DNA of 64,000 nt from Bedellia somnulentella (Eukaryota; Arthropoda; Insecta; Lepidoptera; Bedelliidae). Position 1 is the stretch's first letter, and every line of letters starts with the position of its first letter. The position numbers were made by a program, and so were the translations under genes. This document shows positions 1-10,313 of the stretch, one piece after another. The notes beneath the pieces were generated by a model. That model was not told the DNA's origin. It saw only the letters and a program-made list of their open reading frames with translations, and made no database searches. Location of the stretch: NCBI GenBank assembly GCA_963576735.1, contig OY755197.1, positions 10,986,501 to 11,050,500 on the forward strand, given 5' to 3'.

Positions 1-428
1 AGTACGCGTAAGTTAAGTATTAAAACGTTTTAAGAAAAAAATCCTAGTTAATTACGTAGGAAAGTTTAAAGTAAAAATTAGAGATGATTGTTATAATAAT
101 AAATGCGTAAAACAATATTAATCATGAAAATCCTATCATAAAAATCCTATCATAAAACTCCTAAAATTATCCTAATATTAAATAAAAATAAACTTACAGA
201 ACTAGATGATTCATTCTTCGGTGAACTGTTAACTGGATGGTGGACTGGTGTGCTGCTGCCGCTGGTTTTGATGATGATGCCTGTTTTGGTCTGCCGGAAC
301 CACTTGGCTTCTCCGCTGTTTCTTCAGAAACTAGTGCGAATGGTACGCCTTCACTATACTTGCTGGTGGTCCAATCGCCGTTGACGCCGTCCTGGATCAA
401 TTCGTGCGATGATGACCGTTTCTTCTTT

Positions 429-553
429 CTTACTCACGCCGTCGTCGCCGTCGAGGGCCAAAACCGTCGCGCTGAGTCTTGAAGATTCTTGCTTACTCAC
501 GCCGTCGTCGCCGTTGGGGGCCAAAACCGTCGCGCTGAGTCTTGAAGATTTTT
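429..553. repeat. Tandem duplication, two ~63-bp units
   Basis: Units start at 429 and 492, each beginning CTTACTCACGCCGTCGTCG and ending TCTTGAAGATT. They differ by only a few bases. They lie in the internal part of the left-edge LTR element. Confidence 0.8.
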
Positions 554-650
554 TTTTTCAGGAACTTGTTCGTTTCTATGCCAAAGTCTGGAGACTTCCC
601 TGCTTCTGGGCTTCTGACGAAGATTCTTCTGACGAAGAGCAGGTGCACAG

Positions 651-668
651 ATACCACTTCTGACACCA
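651..668 (-). promoter_or_regulatory. tRNA primer-binding site
   Basis: The minus strand reads TGGTGTCAGAAGTGG just inside the LTR. The same 15-mer lies inside the LTR of the 53-58 kb element, so both use the same tRNA primer. The leucine tRNA type is inferred from the 3' end TGACACCA. Confidence 0.65.
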
Positions 669-674
669 AAATTA

Positions 675-1321
675 TGTTATGTCCTGGTCAGGTTGCAAAT
701 CAAACAATCGATGAAATAATATAACTTTATTTCTGTGCTAATCTAGCTTACGATTATTTTGTTTACAATGAGCAAAGTATTCGGAGAAGGCGTGATACAC
801 CAAGTGGTTGGATAGGAGGTCGGTTAGGAGGAGTTCTCGTGAGGTCGAGAGTCGATGAAGAAATGAATAAATGTTCCTGGATGTTCGGATATTTATACAG
901 ATAAGTAAACAACTTTTGGGGACGCGGAGCGACTCAAGTGTTCTACGAAAACGGAAGGGAAAAATATCAAAGGGCACAGTTGAGGATTGATAATGTATAC
1001 ATTATGAGACATCTGCGTCGTCTTGATAGGCAGATGTTGATATGAATGATAAACAAGTGCCGACTAATGAAAGATTTGGGTTTGTTATGGTCGGCAACTT
1101 CCAATAAGTATTTCGTGGGATTTTACTTAGAGAATCATAAGTATGTCAACGCAGTGCAACTTATGATAAAGGGAATCATTTAAAAGGTCTCGAGAGTTTC
1201 AAGTGAAATGGTTTCTAAGTAAGTTAATACATTAGGGCAAAGCAATAAATGTGAAGTGGAAGTACATTAGGGTGTGGGAATAGTTACGTGGGAATAGGAG
1301 TAATGGTTAGGGTACATAACA
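675..1321 (-). repeat. Long terminal repeat (5' LTR of the left-edge element), 647 bp
   Basis: It begins TGTTATGT and ends ACATAACA, the usual TG...CA ends in a short inverted repeat. A PBS lies 6 bp from its left end at 651-668 and SINE-A sequence starts at its right end. The partner LTR is outside the window, so identity between LTRs cannot be judged. Confidence 0.7.
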
Positions 1322-1690
1322 GCCCAGTGGGTAGAACACTCGGTTAAGGTGCAAGCGACTAGTGTCAAATCCCAGGTCGGGGCCTACACCAATTTGTCTT
1401 TTCTAAAGACATATGTGTGGTTAATTTATCATGGTTGTTAACGGTGAGGGAAAACATCGTGAGGAAACCCACATGGCTGAGTTGTACTTAGTCATGTGAC
1501 AGTGTATTCGTATAAAACGGCGATAGGCCTGCCCCCTATCACGTGACTACACTGTCCATGCAAAACGTGGGTACTCTGAACACCAGATGACAAAGTCACG
1601 TGATGTTCAGAAGTATTAGTACCTCTGCCAACCCCTTCGGGGATATGCGGCGTGAACGTTTATGCTTATTATTATGCTTATGCTTATTTT
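1322..1690 (+). repeat. SINE-A, 5' end removed by LTR insertion
   Basis: tRNA-type SINE. A-box-like TAGCCCAGTGG is cut at the LTR junction, B-box-like sequence is at about 1362, and the body ends CCCCTTCGGGGATAT-GCGGCGTGAACG with a TTATGCTTA tail. Intact copies are about 350 bp. Confidence 0.85.
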
Positions 1691-1936
1691 AATTTTAATA
1701 AAATTGATAATATTTTGACATGTGTTGCCTTGTTTGACTTACAAAATTTTAATAATGTTTTAATTTTTTTTTTATTTTTATTATGATAGACAATGTTATT
1801 GTAGTAGTTTTAAGATATGTCGAAAAAAATTTATCAATAATTTTAATGTTTAAAAATTTGCACGCCTTACTGGCAGTACATGCATAGGCCTTTATTTTAT
1901 ACACCACCATTTATACTCATGCATTGGCAAATAAAT
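1691..1936. other. AT-rich spacer
   Basis: Low-complexity AT-rich sequence with no ORF or recognised repeat. Confidence 0.4.
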
Positions 1937-2054
1937 GATTTTTATTTTTTATTTTTATTTATTTATTTATGTAAACTTTATTCAAGAATAATTAAAAATA
2001 TTTACATAGAGAATTTACAACCTAAATTAAAATATAAAACTAAATAAATACCTA

Positions 2055-4040
2055 CTAAAGATGGCAAATTTCATGAAATTCATCGCTCTCGCAAAACGGT
2101 ATCGTGCCTAAAATACTGGCAGCATTTCCTCTTTGAATGGCTATGCTAATTCGTTGGCCGAGGTAGCTGCCAGCCCTAGGATCACCACTGACTTCCACTA
2201 GGCGGGCTGAGAGATCTTTTAAGAAAACCCGCGCCTCGTTGCCCCATGTGCCGAGAGTTTCAACGGCGAATGGAATAAAATGATAATCATTCAGTAATCC
2301 AGAATATTTTCGACGTTTGAAACTCTCGGCATTGGCTGCAGCAGCACCTGTTTGCGATGCCGACCCTGATAAATGGCAAGGCGCTAGGGTATCAACACAC
2401 GTTGCATCCCATATTAACGCCCTGCCATTCCTCCAAGGCAACAAAGTCATACCGTCCGGTCTCTTGCCATCGTCCCGTATCAACCCAGGGGGTTCCAAAA
2501 CAGCTGGTACATGGACGCTGACAAGAGCCCGACGGATGATATCGTTGAGGGCAGCATGGCGTGACAGGCGACCTGCACTGCGGGGGCACGAAAGACCGTG
2601 GTGACCCTGAAGATCGACTTGCACTCCACAGCGGCAGCGATGAATTTCATTGATTTGGGCACCAATCCTCAGACAGACCCCCAAACAAAAAGTAGACCTA
2701 TTGAGAAGGGTACCAATCGCCTCAGATGGTAACGCATTCAACCAATAACCCGACTCAGGCTCTGCAGAAGCCATAAGACGAGCACGCTGTGCGGGGTCGG
2801 AAGCAGAATTCAAAAGGTTTAATTGAATCCGTCCGCACAGTATGTCATCCCATGACCTCTGGCTAGCCAATTTTGTCGGGATAGAAGAATTGGAACCAAG
2901 CATGGATATCCAAGCAATCTTGGCATCGCTCATTCCACTGACCTCGGCCTCACCTAAAGAGGGACTGATAATTTGATGGTATAGGGTCATAGTGGAATGC
3001 ACAGATGACAAGAAAGCTGGTAAAGCCACATCGGATGTTTTGCGAATACCCAGGCCACCAAAACGAACTGGAAGGGAAGCCTGAGCCCAGCTGTTGTCAT
3101 CGAATTTACAATTTAGGATTTTGCTTAAAGTATCTTGTATAATGTTGTCCAAATCATTTAATGCCGAAACATGCCTCCAGATGTCGCAACACCTTAATAC
3201 ATATGTAAATTTAGGAACAAACAAACAGAATTTAATAAGCGTGTAGGCCAAATGTGGATTGATAGTTTGCAGGCGTTCTGAAGATTGATTGAATTTTGAA
3301 ATTTTATCTTTAACAAAACCGGGCACTGAATCCTCGTTCAGAGGGGCACCTAGAAGATGGAGCGTATCATCACTAAGGATTGTAATATTTGGGGCTATTT
3401 CATTGAATTTTTGTATAATCTGAGATTTATTTTCGTCTGTAAGGCTTTTATTCATATATAATTCGCATTTGTCAAAATTTAAATCAAGGCCAATAGAAGA
3501 AAAACTCAATTTTAAATTTTCAAGATCTTTTAAAACTATGTTTGCATTTCCACCTAAGGTTCCATCGTCTAGGTACCACACATTAAACTTGGAGGCGAGA
3601 GATTCAATGAGTGGATGAATGGCTAGGCTGAATATTGCTGGCCCCAGGGGGTCACCTTGTTGGCAACCGACACACGATTTTATTAAATTTTGTTTATATA
3701 ATAAATTTGAGGGTTTTTTATAGCTCTGCCAAACATAATTAAAAATTGAAGGTGCTTTTTCTTTCACTTGAGCCAACAAGGCGGCCCGATCTACTGAGTT
3801 GTATGCGTTTTTCACATCCACCTTCAAAAGGACTTCGCCGGCGCCATGTGCGATGTACGTCCGAGCCGAATGAACCGCGGCTTCACAACCACCGCGTGTG
3901 CCAAACCCCAGTTGTACTGGTTCAAAGTATGTTCTAAAATCTACGAGAATATATTTACAACAAATTTTTGACACGACGCGGCGAATTGTGTTACCGACAG
4001 CAATCGGTCGTATCCCTCCATCTTTTTTTTTAAAGCGCAT
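2055..4040 (-). CDS. R2-like LINE protein: reverse transcriptase palm/thumb and endonuclease
   Basis: 661 aa with no internal stop. RT motifs in order: A (VDVKNAYNSVDR), B (GCQQGDPLGPAIFSL) and C (WYLDDGT, the catalytic YLDD). A C-x-C...H-x4-C knuckle (CRCG...GHHGLSC) lies around residues 470-490, followed by an endonuclease region with KRPDGMTLLPW and LIWDATCVDT, which fits the PD-(D/E)XK fold. In R2-type elements this enzyme nicks target DNA and the RT copies the element RNA onto the nick. The listed ATG is not a real start: the chain continues from the upstream ORF through the A9 run. The intact length suggests a young copy. Confidence 0.8.
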   Translation of the reverse strand: MRFKKKDGGIRPIAVGNTIRRVVSKICCKYILVDFRTYFEPVQLGFGTRGGCEAAVHSARTYIAHGAGEVLLKVDVKNAYNSVDRAALLAQVKEKAPSIFNYVWQSYKKPSNLLYKQNLIKSCVGCQQGDPLGPAIFSLAIHPLIESLASKFNVWYLDDGTLGGNANIVLKDLENLKLSFSSIGLDLNFDKCELYMNKSLTDENKSQIIQKFNEIAPNITILSDDTLHLLGAPLNEDSVPGFVKDKISKFNQSSERLQTINPHLAYTLIKFCLFVPKFTYVLRCCDIWRHVSALNDLDNIIQDTLSKILNCKFDDNSWAQASLPVRFGGLGIRKTSDVALPAFLSSVHSTMTLYHQIISPSLGEAEVSGMSDAKIAWISMLGSNSSIPTKLASQRSWDDILCGRIQLNLLNSASDPAQRARLMASAEPESGYWLNALPSEAIGTLLNRSTFCLGVCLRIGAQINEIHRCRCGVQVDLQGHHGLSCPRSAGRLSRHAALNDIIRRALVSVHVPAVLEPPGLIRDDGKRPDGMTLLPWRNGRALIWDATCVDTLAPCHLSGSASQTGAAAANAESFKRRKYSGLLNDYHFIPFAVETLGTWGNEARVFLKDLSARLVEVSGDPRAGSYLGQRISIAIQRGNAASILGTIPFCESDEFHEICHL

Positions 4041-4957
4041 AGATTCGCACCATATAACAAATCCAATATATCGTCACAGACAAGGCCAGACAACATAAGG
4101 TTTACTAAGCGGGTCAACTGTCCAAGTAACGTATCCCTGTGTTCCCCGCCGGCCCCACACAGAAGATCTTTGAGATGTTGTGGTGTGAGACCATCGAGGC
4201 CACCTGCAGACCCGTTCTTAAAGGACAGTATCGCCGCCAGCGTATCCTGTGCCGTCGCCTCGGGTGTGACGCTATATTGGTTTGGAGCATCTGGCAAGTT
4301 GATGTCCCTCCTTGAAGGCGGATGCTTAGCCTGAAGCGATAGAAGTGTTTCTGGCGTCTCTGGTGCTAAGGTTTCGCTTGAAAATAATAATTGTGCAGCA
4401 CCTCTGATATCTCCATCTGAAATTTTGTTTTTGATTTTACGGTTTATGTCGAAAGCTTGTTGTGGGTATTTTTTAACGATGGTTGTGTCCAAAGGTATTG
4501 AGCAATTATTTTTAATTGTCTGTGTAAGGGATAATTTTGAACTTTTTGGTGCGTGCAAAGTTTTGAAACAAAACAAGAATAGGTTTTTCCAGCTTGTCAA
4601 GTCATTGTTGTCAACCACGGCCTTTACAGCTTTGGTGAGTGATAAAGTAACTGAATATCGGGCTCCTCGGGGTATTCTTTTAACTATGGGAATTGATGAT
4701 TTTAATTTTGACAATAGTTTCCAAAATGATTGTGTATCTTCATGGGGGCTTGTATCAATTAATTCATTAAGAGATGGTGATGAATCTTGCAAAATTACTT
4801 GAGATGTAATGCGCTGACTGTGGCATTTTGATATGTGTATATTAAGCCCACGTTTTCCCTTAAAAAACCGTGGTTCACAACAATGAGGACATTTTTCTAA
4901 CTGTGACGATACCGTAGCTCCAGTTTGAGAATTAGCACTCAAATCATCTATAGGCAT
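3941..4957 (-). CDS. R2-like LINE protein, N-terminal part (zinc finger, start of RT)
   Basis: 338 aa starting MPIDDLSANSQ. A C-x2-C-x14-H-x4-H finger at about residues 22-45 is the type used for target DNA recognition in R2-like proteins. The first RT blocks follow, with AGGLDGLTPQHLKDL corresponding to the usual SPGxDGL motif. True coding ends near 4031, where nine A residues shift the frame; the rest of this ORF is out-of-frame tail. It continues in the 2055-4040 ORF. Insertion of one A or loss of two would rejoin them, so this is either an old mutation or a slippage site. Confidence 0.75.
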   Translation of the reverse strand: MPIDDLSANSQTGATVSSQLEKCPHCCEPRFFKGKRGLNIHISKCHSQRITSQVILQDSSPSLNELIDTSPHEDTQSFWKLLSKLKSSIPIVKRIPRGARYSVTLSLTKAVKAVVDNNDLTSWKNLFLFCFKTLHAPKSSKLSLTQTIKNNCSIPLDTTIVKKYPQQAFDINRKIKNKISDGDIRGAAQLLFSSETLAPETPETLLSLQAKHPPSRRDINLPDAPNQYSVTPEATAQDTLAAILSFKNGSAGGLDGLTPQHLKDLLCGAGGEHRDTLLGQLTRLVNLMLSGLVCDDILDLLYGANLCALKKKMEGYDRLLSVTQFAASCQKFVVNIFS

Positions 4958-4990
4958 ACCATTAAAAAAACATATAAAAAATAATATTAT

Positions 4991-5507
4991 AAAATCTTCA
5001 TGGACTTGTTTTCGTGTTGTTCTTTGCAGGGTTTTTTACTTTTCCGTCAATAGCTCAGCCGGTAAATGACAGTTTCTATGGAGATGGCAATAATTTGATT
5101 GTGGTCGCCTAGGAGATCGTATAGTTGCCATGGAGATCCATAAACGACAATACTGCGCAACTCAAATTGTTTATTGTCAATTGTCAATAAAATTTCACTA
5201 TTTTGATTTTGACGAAAATATCTATGTGGCTCGCCAAATATCCAACAAATTTTATGTAGGTTCACTTCTCGGTTTTCGAACTATATTTTTATCTGTGCCA
5301 ATTATCACAATTTACCGCCATATCATCAGAAATAAATACTTTTAGTGAGCACGATGTGTACGTGACCTAGTGTAATATGTCATAATATGTTTATTTATCA
5401 CATTCTAACCGACAGAGTAACGTTAAATAACAACACGTTCAAAACCGCAGTCGCAGAATTAACAACTTTTAAACTTTCATCTTAGTGTAATTGAAATCTT
5501 TTTGTTC
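4991..5507. other. Unassigned stretch upstream of the R2-like LINE
   Basis: A box-A-like TAGCTCAGCCGG sits at about 5051, and GGAGATGGCAA / GGAGATCC motifs repeat at 5080-5140. There is no coding ORF with recognisable features. Confidence 0.3.
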
Positions 5508-5735
5508 ATGGAAACCTCATGTGGAGATTATTACTAATAAATAAAGGAAAGTTTTTTTTAAACACTACATAAGCGTGTAAAAGAAATAAAGGATAGAAGA
5601 GTTTCGCGCTGGCAGCCATTGACACGGTAGCTCAATTGGCAAAGTGACGGGGGCGTATACCAGAGGTCGCGGGTTCGACTCCCGCCTGTGTCGAAAATTT
5701 TCTTTTCTTTTATTTATTCTTTATTCAATTCATCT
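5508..5735 (+). repeat. tRNA-bearing repeat, diverged copy (tRNA-like 5621-5693)
   Basis: The tRNA-like core GACACGG...TGTGTC has box A TAGCTCAATTGG and box B GGTTCGACTCC, which fit pol III promoter boxes. It is flanked by the same TTTCGCGCTGG lead and TTTTCTTT trailer as the 43-44 kb array, and by a CCTCATGTGGAGATTATTAC arm upstream. It is more diverged than the array copies. Confidence 0.75.
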
Positions 5736-5853
5736 TAGTGGTTATTGAAATTTTTAAAATAAACATCTATCTAAAATTCACGTTACTACCATAGGATGTT
5801 ACAGCTGTGCGTGTGTCTAAATCTCGTTCAGCGAGAAATTATTCTTTTAGTAT

Positions 5854-6085
5854 GCCGTTTAGTGCCGGCTTAGAATATCACCTACCCTTATCTACCCACA
5901 ACAGGTGTCTAAGTGTAAGAGGCGACTAAGGGTATGGGGCCTGTCTAAGTGGTTTTAGGGCGGTTGGAGACCCATCACCAACGATACTTAATATCTACCA
6001 TCGTCTCCCCTCATAACTTCCAAATGTGACTGAGGAGTTTCTAGCTCTAAAGCTCGGGCTACATCTTTTTGGGATTTTATGTCGT
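5854..6085 (+). repeat. SINE-B, diverged
   Basis: Head TTAGTGCCGGCTTAGAAT is present; the tail region is short and degenerate. It abuts a minus-strand copy, tail to tail. Confidence 0.75.
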
Positions 6086-6089
6086 CGTC

Positions 6090-6334
6090 TATACATACAT
6101 ATACTCACGGCTATATTTCCCTAGTAGGGGTAGCCAGAGATAAGGAATTATAAATTCCTCAGCCACTTTTGGAAGTTGAGTGGGGAGAAGATGGAAAAAT
6201 AAAGGTTTCTGGTGACGGGTCTCCAACCACATCGCCCAAAAATCACTTGAAAGGTCCCTATACCCTTAGTCGCCTCTTACGATCACCCACGGGTAGAAAT
6301 GGGGTAGTGCTATTCTAATCCAACACTACACGGC
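6090..6334 (-). repeat. SINE-B
   Basis: CATA tail at the left, then TATACTCACGGCTAT, and the head at the right end (CTACACGGC). Confidence 0.85.
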
Positions 6335-6582
6335 TCGGCTGTATGTCGTCTTATATAGGTTCTTAGTGGCAACAGTGAAACCTGAGAGGAGATAATTACA
6401 TGCGATTACTTTTATCTGTACACCTCTCTGACTTCCACCCCGGGGTTAATTACTTTGAGATATAAATTGATATCGTTACCCAAAGTTAATGGAAGTACCT
6501 ATCGTTATTAAAGTGGTCAAAATAATTAAATTTCCAAGATATTATTAAGAGGATTACAACTAGTTCATACAGTACATTTATT

Positions 6583-6755
6583 TCTAGTTAAGAGTTGTAT
6601 ACTTGTTTTTCCTCACCATAAAGGTTGACTGGAAGAAATCGCGTTAATGCGATAAGTCCGCCTTTGTATACTAAGTTTTTAGTGTTCTGTTCTTTTGTAA
6701 AATACATTACCTATATATCTATTCTGTATGCAATAAAGTGTTCAAATAAATAAAC
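6583..6755 (+). repeat. LINE 3' end (CR1/Jockey-like), short fragment
   Basis: Contains GTTGACTGGAAGAAATCGCG and CGATAAGTCCGCCTTTGT. A second copy at 37575-38105 joins the same sequence to an RT-tail peptide, which identifies the family. Only the terminal ~170 bp is present. Confidence 0.65.
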
Positions 6756-6915
6756 TAGTTACAGTTCAATATAAACGACTAAAAATGTAATTATAAAAAT
6801 GTTTTAAGCAGCTATTACACGACATGGTACGAGCAAGTGAACATTCTGTATGCGTTAGTGAGTACGGCTAGTCAAATAACATAAACTATAATATTAAAGA
6901 AGTCTCAGTAATACA

Positions 6916-7222
6916 GACAAACGTGAGTTCAAATCCCGGGTGGGCCTGCACCAATTTGCCTTTTCTAAACTCATATGTGTGGTTAATTTATCATGGCTGT
7001 TAACGGTGAGGGAAAACATCATGAGAAAACCCGCATGGCTGAGTTGTACTTAGTCATGTGACAGTGTATTCATACAAAAAGGCGATAGTCCTGCCCCCTA
7101 TAACGTGAGTACAATATCCGAGCAAAACGTGGGTACTCTGAATACCAGGTGACGATGTCAAGTGATGTTCATAAGTATTAGTACCTCTGCCAACCCCTTC
7201 GGGAATATACGGCGTGAAGGCT
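6916..7222 (+). repeat. SINE-A, 5'-truncated
   Basis: Starts just before the B-box (GAGTTCAAATCCCGGG) and ends GGCGTGAAGG. The A-box part is missing. Confidence 0.85.
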
Positions 7223-7242
7223 TGAGTCTTGAGTCTTCAGAA

Positions 7243-7390
7243 ATCTCAGTTAGGAACCTCAGGCTTGGCGTGACTTAGTCTAGATTTAATTAATTTTTAG
7301 AGATAAACTAACAGTTTAATCGAGACTTGGGTTGTTTTTTACAATATATTTTTGGTAGGATTGTATTTACTAAGTATGTATACGGGATTG
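7243..7390 (+). repeat. Fragment of the family flanking the 12.6-13.1 kb MITE
   Basis: CAGTTAGGAACCTCAGGCTTGG, then TTTTTAGAGATAAAC...CGAGACTTGG, match 12940-13090 in order. One inverted end is missing. Confidence 0.55.
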
Positions 7391-7522
7391 AGTTTTACTA
7401 TTCGTAGCCTTTTTATAGTTGGAATAAGTTTTATAGTAGTTTGCATTTTCCTGTTATCCACCCAAAGTTTTAGAAATTTATTTACTTAGCCCATTATTCT
7501 TAATACCCTGCAGCGTTAAAAT

Positions 7523-7885
7523 TACATAACATAACATAACAGTTCACGCCGAATATCCTCGAGGGGGTTGGCAGAGGTACTAATACTTCTGAACATCACG
7601 TGACTTTGTCACCTGGTGTTCAGAGTACCCACGTTTTGCATGGACAGTGTACTCACGTGATAGGGGGCAGGTCTATCGCCGTTTAGTACGAATACACTGT
7701 CACATGACTAAGTACAACTCAGCCATGTGGGTTTCCTCACGATGTTTTCCCTCACCGTTAACATCCATGATAAATTAACCACACTTATGTCTTTAGATAA
7801 GACAAATTGGTGTAGGCCCGACCCGGGATTTGAACACTAGTCGCTTGCACGTTAACCGGTGTTCTACCCATTGAGCTATCACGTC
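7523..7885 (-). repeat. SINE-A, near full length
   Basis: AACATAACATAAC tail at the left, B-box at about 7830, A-box at about 7870 (GAGCTATCACG). Confidence 0.9.
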
Positions 7886-8181
7886 TTAAATAAATGAAGA
7901 AATAAAATAACTATGATTATATACGGACATAATTTAGATTACGTTAGCTCCAAGGGGTGTAAGGTGAGGGATTCCGGTCCAGTGTATGTTCAGACAGCGG
8001 GTGAACTATCCAGCACACTCACCAAATGTCCTACCGCAAACGTCCACGTTCGTGCACCCTGGTAATGCCTAGCCAATAACGGGACCCGCTCGAATGTAAC
8101 ATCTACTCCTGTGGCGAAGGTAGCTAACTACGGAGGGCTTTTTATTACGTTTAAGTATATATCCCTCTTCATATAAATATT
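7886..8181. other. Unassigned spacer
   Basis: Moderately GC-rich around 7950-8110, with no ORF or recognised repeat. Confidence 0.3.
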
Positions 8182-8425
8182 ATACATACATACATACATA
8201 CATATACTCACGGCTATAAATCCCTAAAAGGGGTAGCCAGAGCTGAGAAATTAGAAATTTTTGGAAGTTGAGTGGGGAAAAGATGGTAGAATAAAGGTTG
8301 TTGGTGATGGGTCTCCAACCGCATCGCCCAAAATCCCTTAAAAAGCCCCAATACCGTTAGTCGCCTCTTACGTACACCCACCGGAAGAAATGGGGTAGTG
8401 CTATTATAAGCCGACACTACACAGC
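8182..8425 (-). repeat. SINE-B
   Basis: ATAC tail at the left, full body, head at the right (CGACACTACACAGC). Confidence 0.9.
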
Positions 8426-9555
8426 AACTATTATCAACTAAATATATGTAATTATTTATCTATCTATGTAGTGTATTTTTATACTATCTCTTTTCTTCTT
8501 CCGATCTTTTCCGAACTTGGCTATGAATACTGACTTACGGACACACGCGCTAGGGATGGACTTTACGAATAGGGCTGAGGCTGGGCCTGGTGGGAGTGAC
8601 TCTGCCCGGAAATCTCTCAACGTAGGGCTGCTCCCCTCGGGGCCAGCCTCAGCAAAGGGGCAATCTACTCCGGCTTGTCCTTCTAAGGGTTTACCCGAAG
8701 GAGTGATGGCTGGTCTCTCCGCTGCCTCAACTAAAGTTGGCACTGGGAAACCTAGGGCGCCGGTACGTGGTAAGGACTTGTCCAAACCAACTACTAATAC
8801 CATGGTTAACCCAGTGGCAATTTGATCCCTCTTGGGAGATGGTCGGACGGAAGAACCAACTAAAAAAAAGGAAACGACAGAGCTGCCTTGAGAAGAAAAA
8901 GAGAGCTCAAGAGAAAAAAACCAGCGAGTCAGCCAGAAAGGATGCGGCCGGATCGTCAAAAGTAGAGAGAGAAGTCTGCTGATGGCGATCTGACTGCCCC
9001 TGTGACCAAAAGGGTTCACCTCGATGTGAGCATTTCTCCCGTCGAGGAGGTTCCCAAGAGGCCGAAACTGGACTCCTCTCATAGGGGCCCCGCGGGTCGG
9101 AGCTACGCGGAGGCCGCGCAAACTGACACGCCGTGGTGCAAGACCGTGAGCGCCTATAATTGGCTTTGCCAACTTATGGGTCGCACGGTTTTGCCATCAG
9201 GCGAACGCCTACAAGAAGTCAAACACAAGGACCTGCCTCGCCGCATTCGCAGTGGGGTAGCCATCCCAGGTAAGTGGGAGGACAGTAGTAGGGTAGGGAT
9301 GATACTGGCCTACCAACACAAGTGGGCTGAAGTACGGATGTGGCGCGGTCACAAGAACGATGTTCAAGAGAACGCAACCTTCTTTATCTTCAGCGCGCCG
9401 GTAAGCCTGATCCCTGCGATCATGGCGAGGGGCCGTAGGCGGTCCTTCCTTATTGGGACAGTTTACGTACTGTTGCGGCACAGTAACGGTCGCTTCCAAA
9501 GGGAACCACCGGGAAGCGATCCTGTACCGAGGAGCGAGCTCTCAAGCAACAGCAG

Positions 9556-9727
9556 TGTGGGAGTCATGTTAGAGCGCACACTACTGCGGACTCAAACGCA
9601 CATAGCAGCGTCTCACTCATATTCCTACATCGCGGAGTGTAAATGTTTTTCGAGTTAAGCATAGATACAAATTATAAGTTGGTACACAGCAGGGTGTACT
9701 GGCCAGTATATCTTTGCTGTTTCCACA
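9556..9727 (+). repeat. TRIM 5' LTR
   Basis: 172 bp, TGTGGGAGTCATG to GTTTCCACA. Confidence 0.9.
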
Positions 9728-9728
9728 G

Positions 9729-9748
9729 TGGTGACCCCGACGTGATTT
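9729..9748 (+). promoter_or_regulatory. TRIM primer-binding site
   Basis: TGGTGACCCCGACGTGATTT begins one base after the LTR; the leading TGG fits a tRNA CCA end. It differs from the PBS of the other two LTR elements. Confidence 0.7.
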
Positions 9749-9928
9749 GAACACACGCTTCTTTCTACTACATTTCTCGATCTACCCGCAACTTCTATTC
9801 CTCGCTTACCTCACCACACCATTCATTCAGCAGAGCATCTACAGGCATGCAATCACCGGCCTCATTGCTCACACTGAATTTGGTAATTGGTAATAGGTAC
9901 CTCCTAGCTTTGATATCGTCGTATCGAC

Positions 9929-9942
9929 TAGGAGGGGAGTAC
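9929..9942 (+). promoter_or_regulatory. TRIM polypurine tract
   Basis: AGGAGGGGAG lies just upstream of the 3' LTR, the position for plus-strand priming. Confidence 0.7.
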
Positions 9943-10114
9943 TGTGGGAGTCATGTTAGAGCGCACACTACTGCGGACTCAAACGCACATAGCAGCGTCT
10001 CACTCATATTCCTACATCGCGGAGTGTAAATGTTTTTCGAGTTAAGCATAGATACAAATTATAAGTTGGTACACAGCAGGGTGTACTGGCCAGTATATCT
10101 TTGCTGTTTCCACA
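9943..10114 (+). repeat. TRIM 3' LTR
   Basis: 172 bp, no difference seen from the 5' copy, which implies a recent insertion. Confidence 0.9.
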
Positions 10115-10313
10115 GCAGTGTTGCCGGAGGAGTCTGCCCTCCAACGGCACGAGCGGGGACATCGACAGCGGATTCCTCCGACTTCCCTGGCCCAAGGGCT
10201 ATAGAACTGTCGGAGGAGGTTCTGGAGGAGTACACCGAATGTGCGGAGAAATTCCGGCCACTCGACATCGACGAGGAAAACGCAATCTCCGATGGCGCCT
10301 CACGCGTCGATCG

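Larger units (their letters stand above)
1..1321 (-). mobile_element. LTR retrotransposon, 5' end (LTR plus leader/start of internal region)
   Basis: The element reads right to left and runs off the left edge. An LTR with inverted ends TGTTATGT/ACATAACA (675-1321) is followed on the minus strand by a primer-binding site and about 650 bp of internal sequence. No long intact gag ORF is visible; the best minus-strand ORF (194-400, 68 aa) is not recognisable. The internal part carries a 63-bp tandem duplication. The right boundary cuts directly into a SINE-A copy, so the element probably inserted into that SINE; the other half of the SINE would lie left of the window. Superfamily (Gypsy, BEL or Copia) cannot be decided from what is present. 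Confidence 0.7.
1937..4990 (-). mobile_element. R2-like (restriction-enzyme-like endonuclease) LINE
   Basis: A non-LTR element read right to left, ending in an AAAT-type tail at 1937-1975. It encodes an N-terminal C2H2 finger, reverse transcriptase and a C-terminal CCHC plus PD-(D/E)XK-type endonuclease, the domain order of the R2/NeSL/Hero group. The exact clade is not assignable by eye. There is no sign of 28S rDNA around it, so it is not at the classic R2 target. The 5' limit near 4990 is uncertain. The two ORFs below are one gene split at an A9 run. Confidence 0.8.
9556..10114 (+). mobile_element. TRIM-like miniature LTR retroelement
   Basis: Two 172-bp LTRs (9556-9727 and 9943-10114), identical as far as can be read by eye, with ends TGTGGG...TTCCACA. 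Between them lie only 215 bp, containing a PBS directly after the left LTR, a polypurine run before the right LTR and no ORF. A 4-bp GCAG duplication flanks it (9552-9555, 10115-10118). This is the layout of terminal-repeat retrotransposons in miniature, which need proteins from a full element. It sits inside LINE ORF1. Confidence 0.9.

Noticed and set aside
2055..4957. Insertion in 28S rDNA, as for canonical R2
   Set aside because: Flanks are SINE-A and AT-rich DNA; no rRNA sequence was seen.
8456..9172. 238-aa minus-strand ORF
   Set aside because: Antisense to LINE ORF1 and crossing its frames; low-complexity composition and no known motif.
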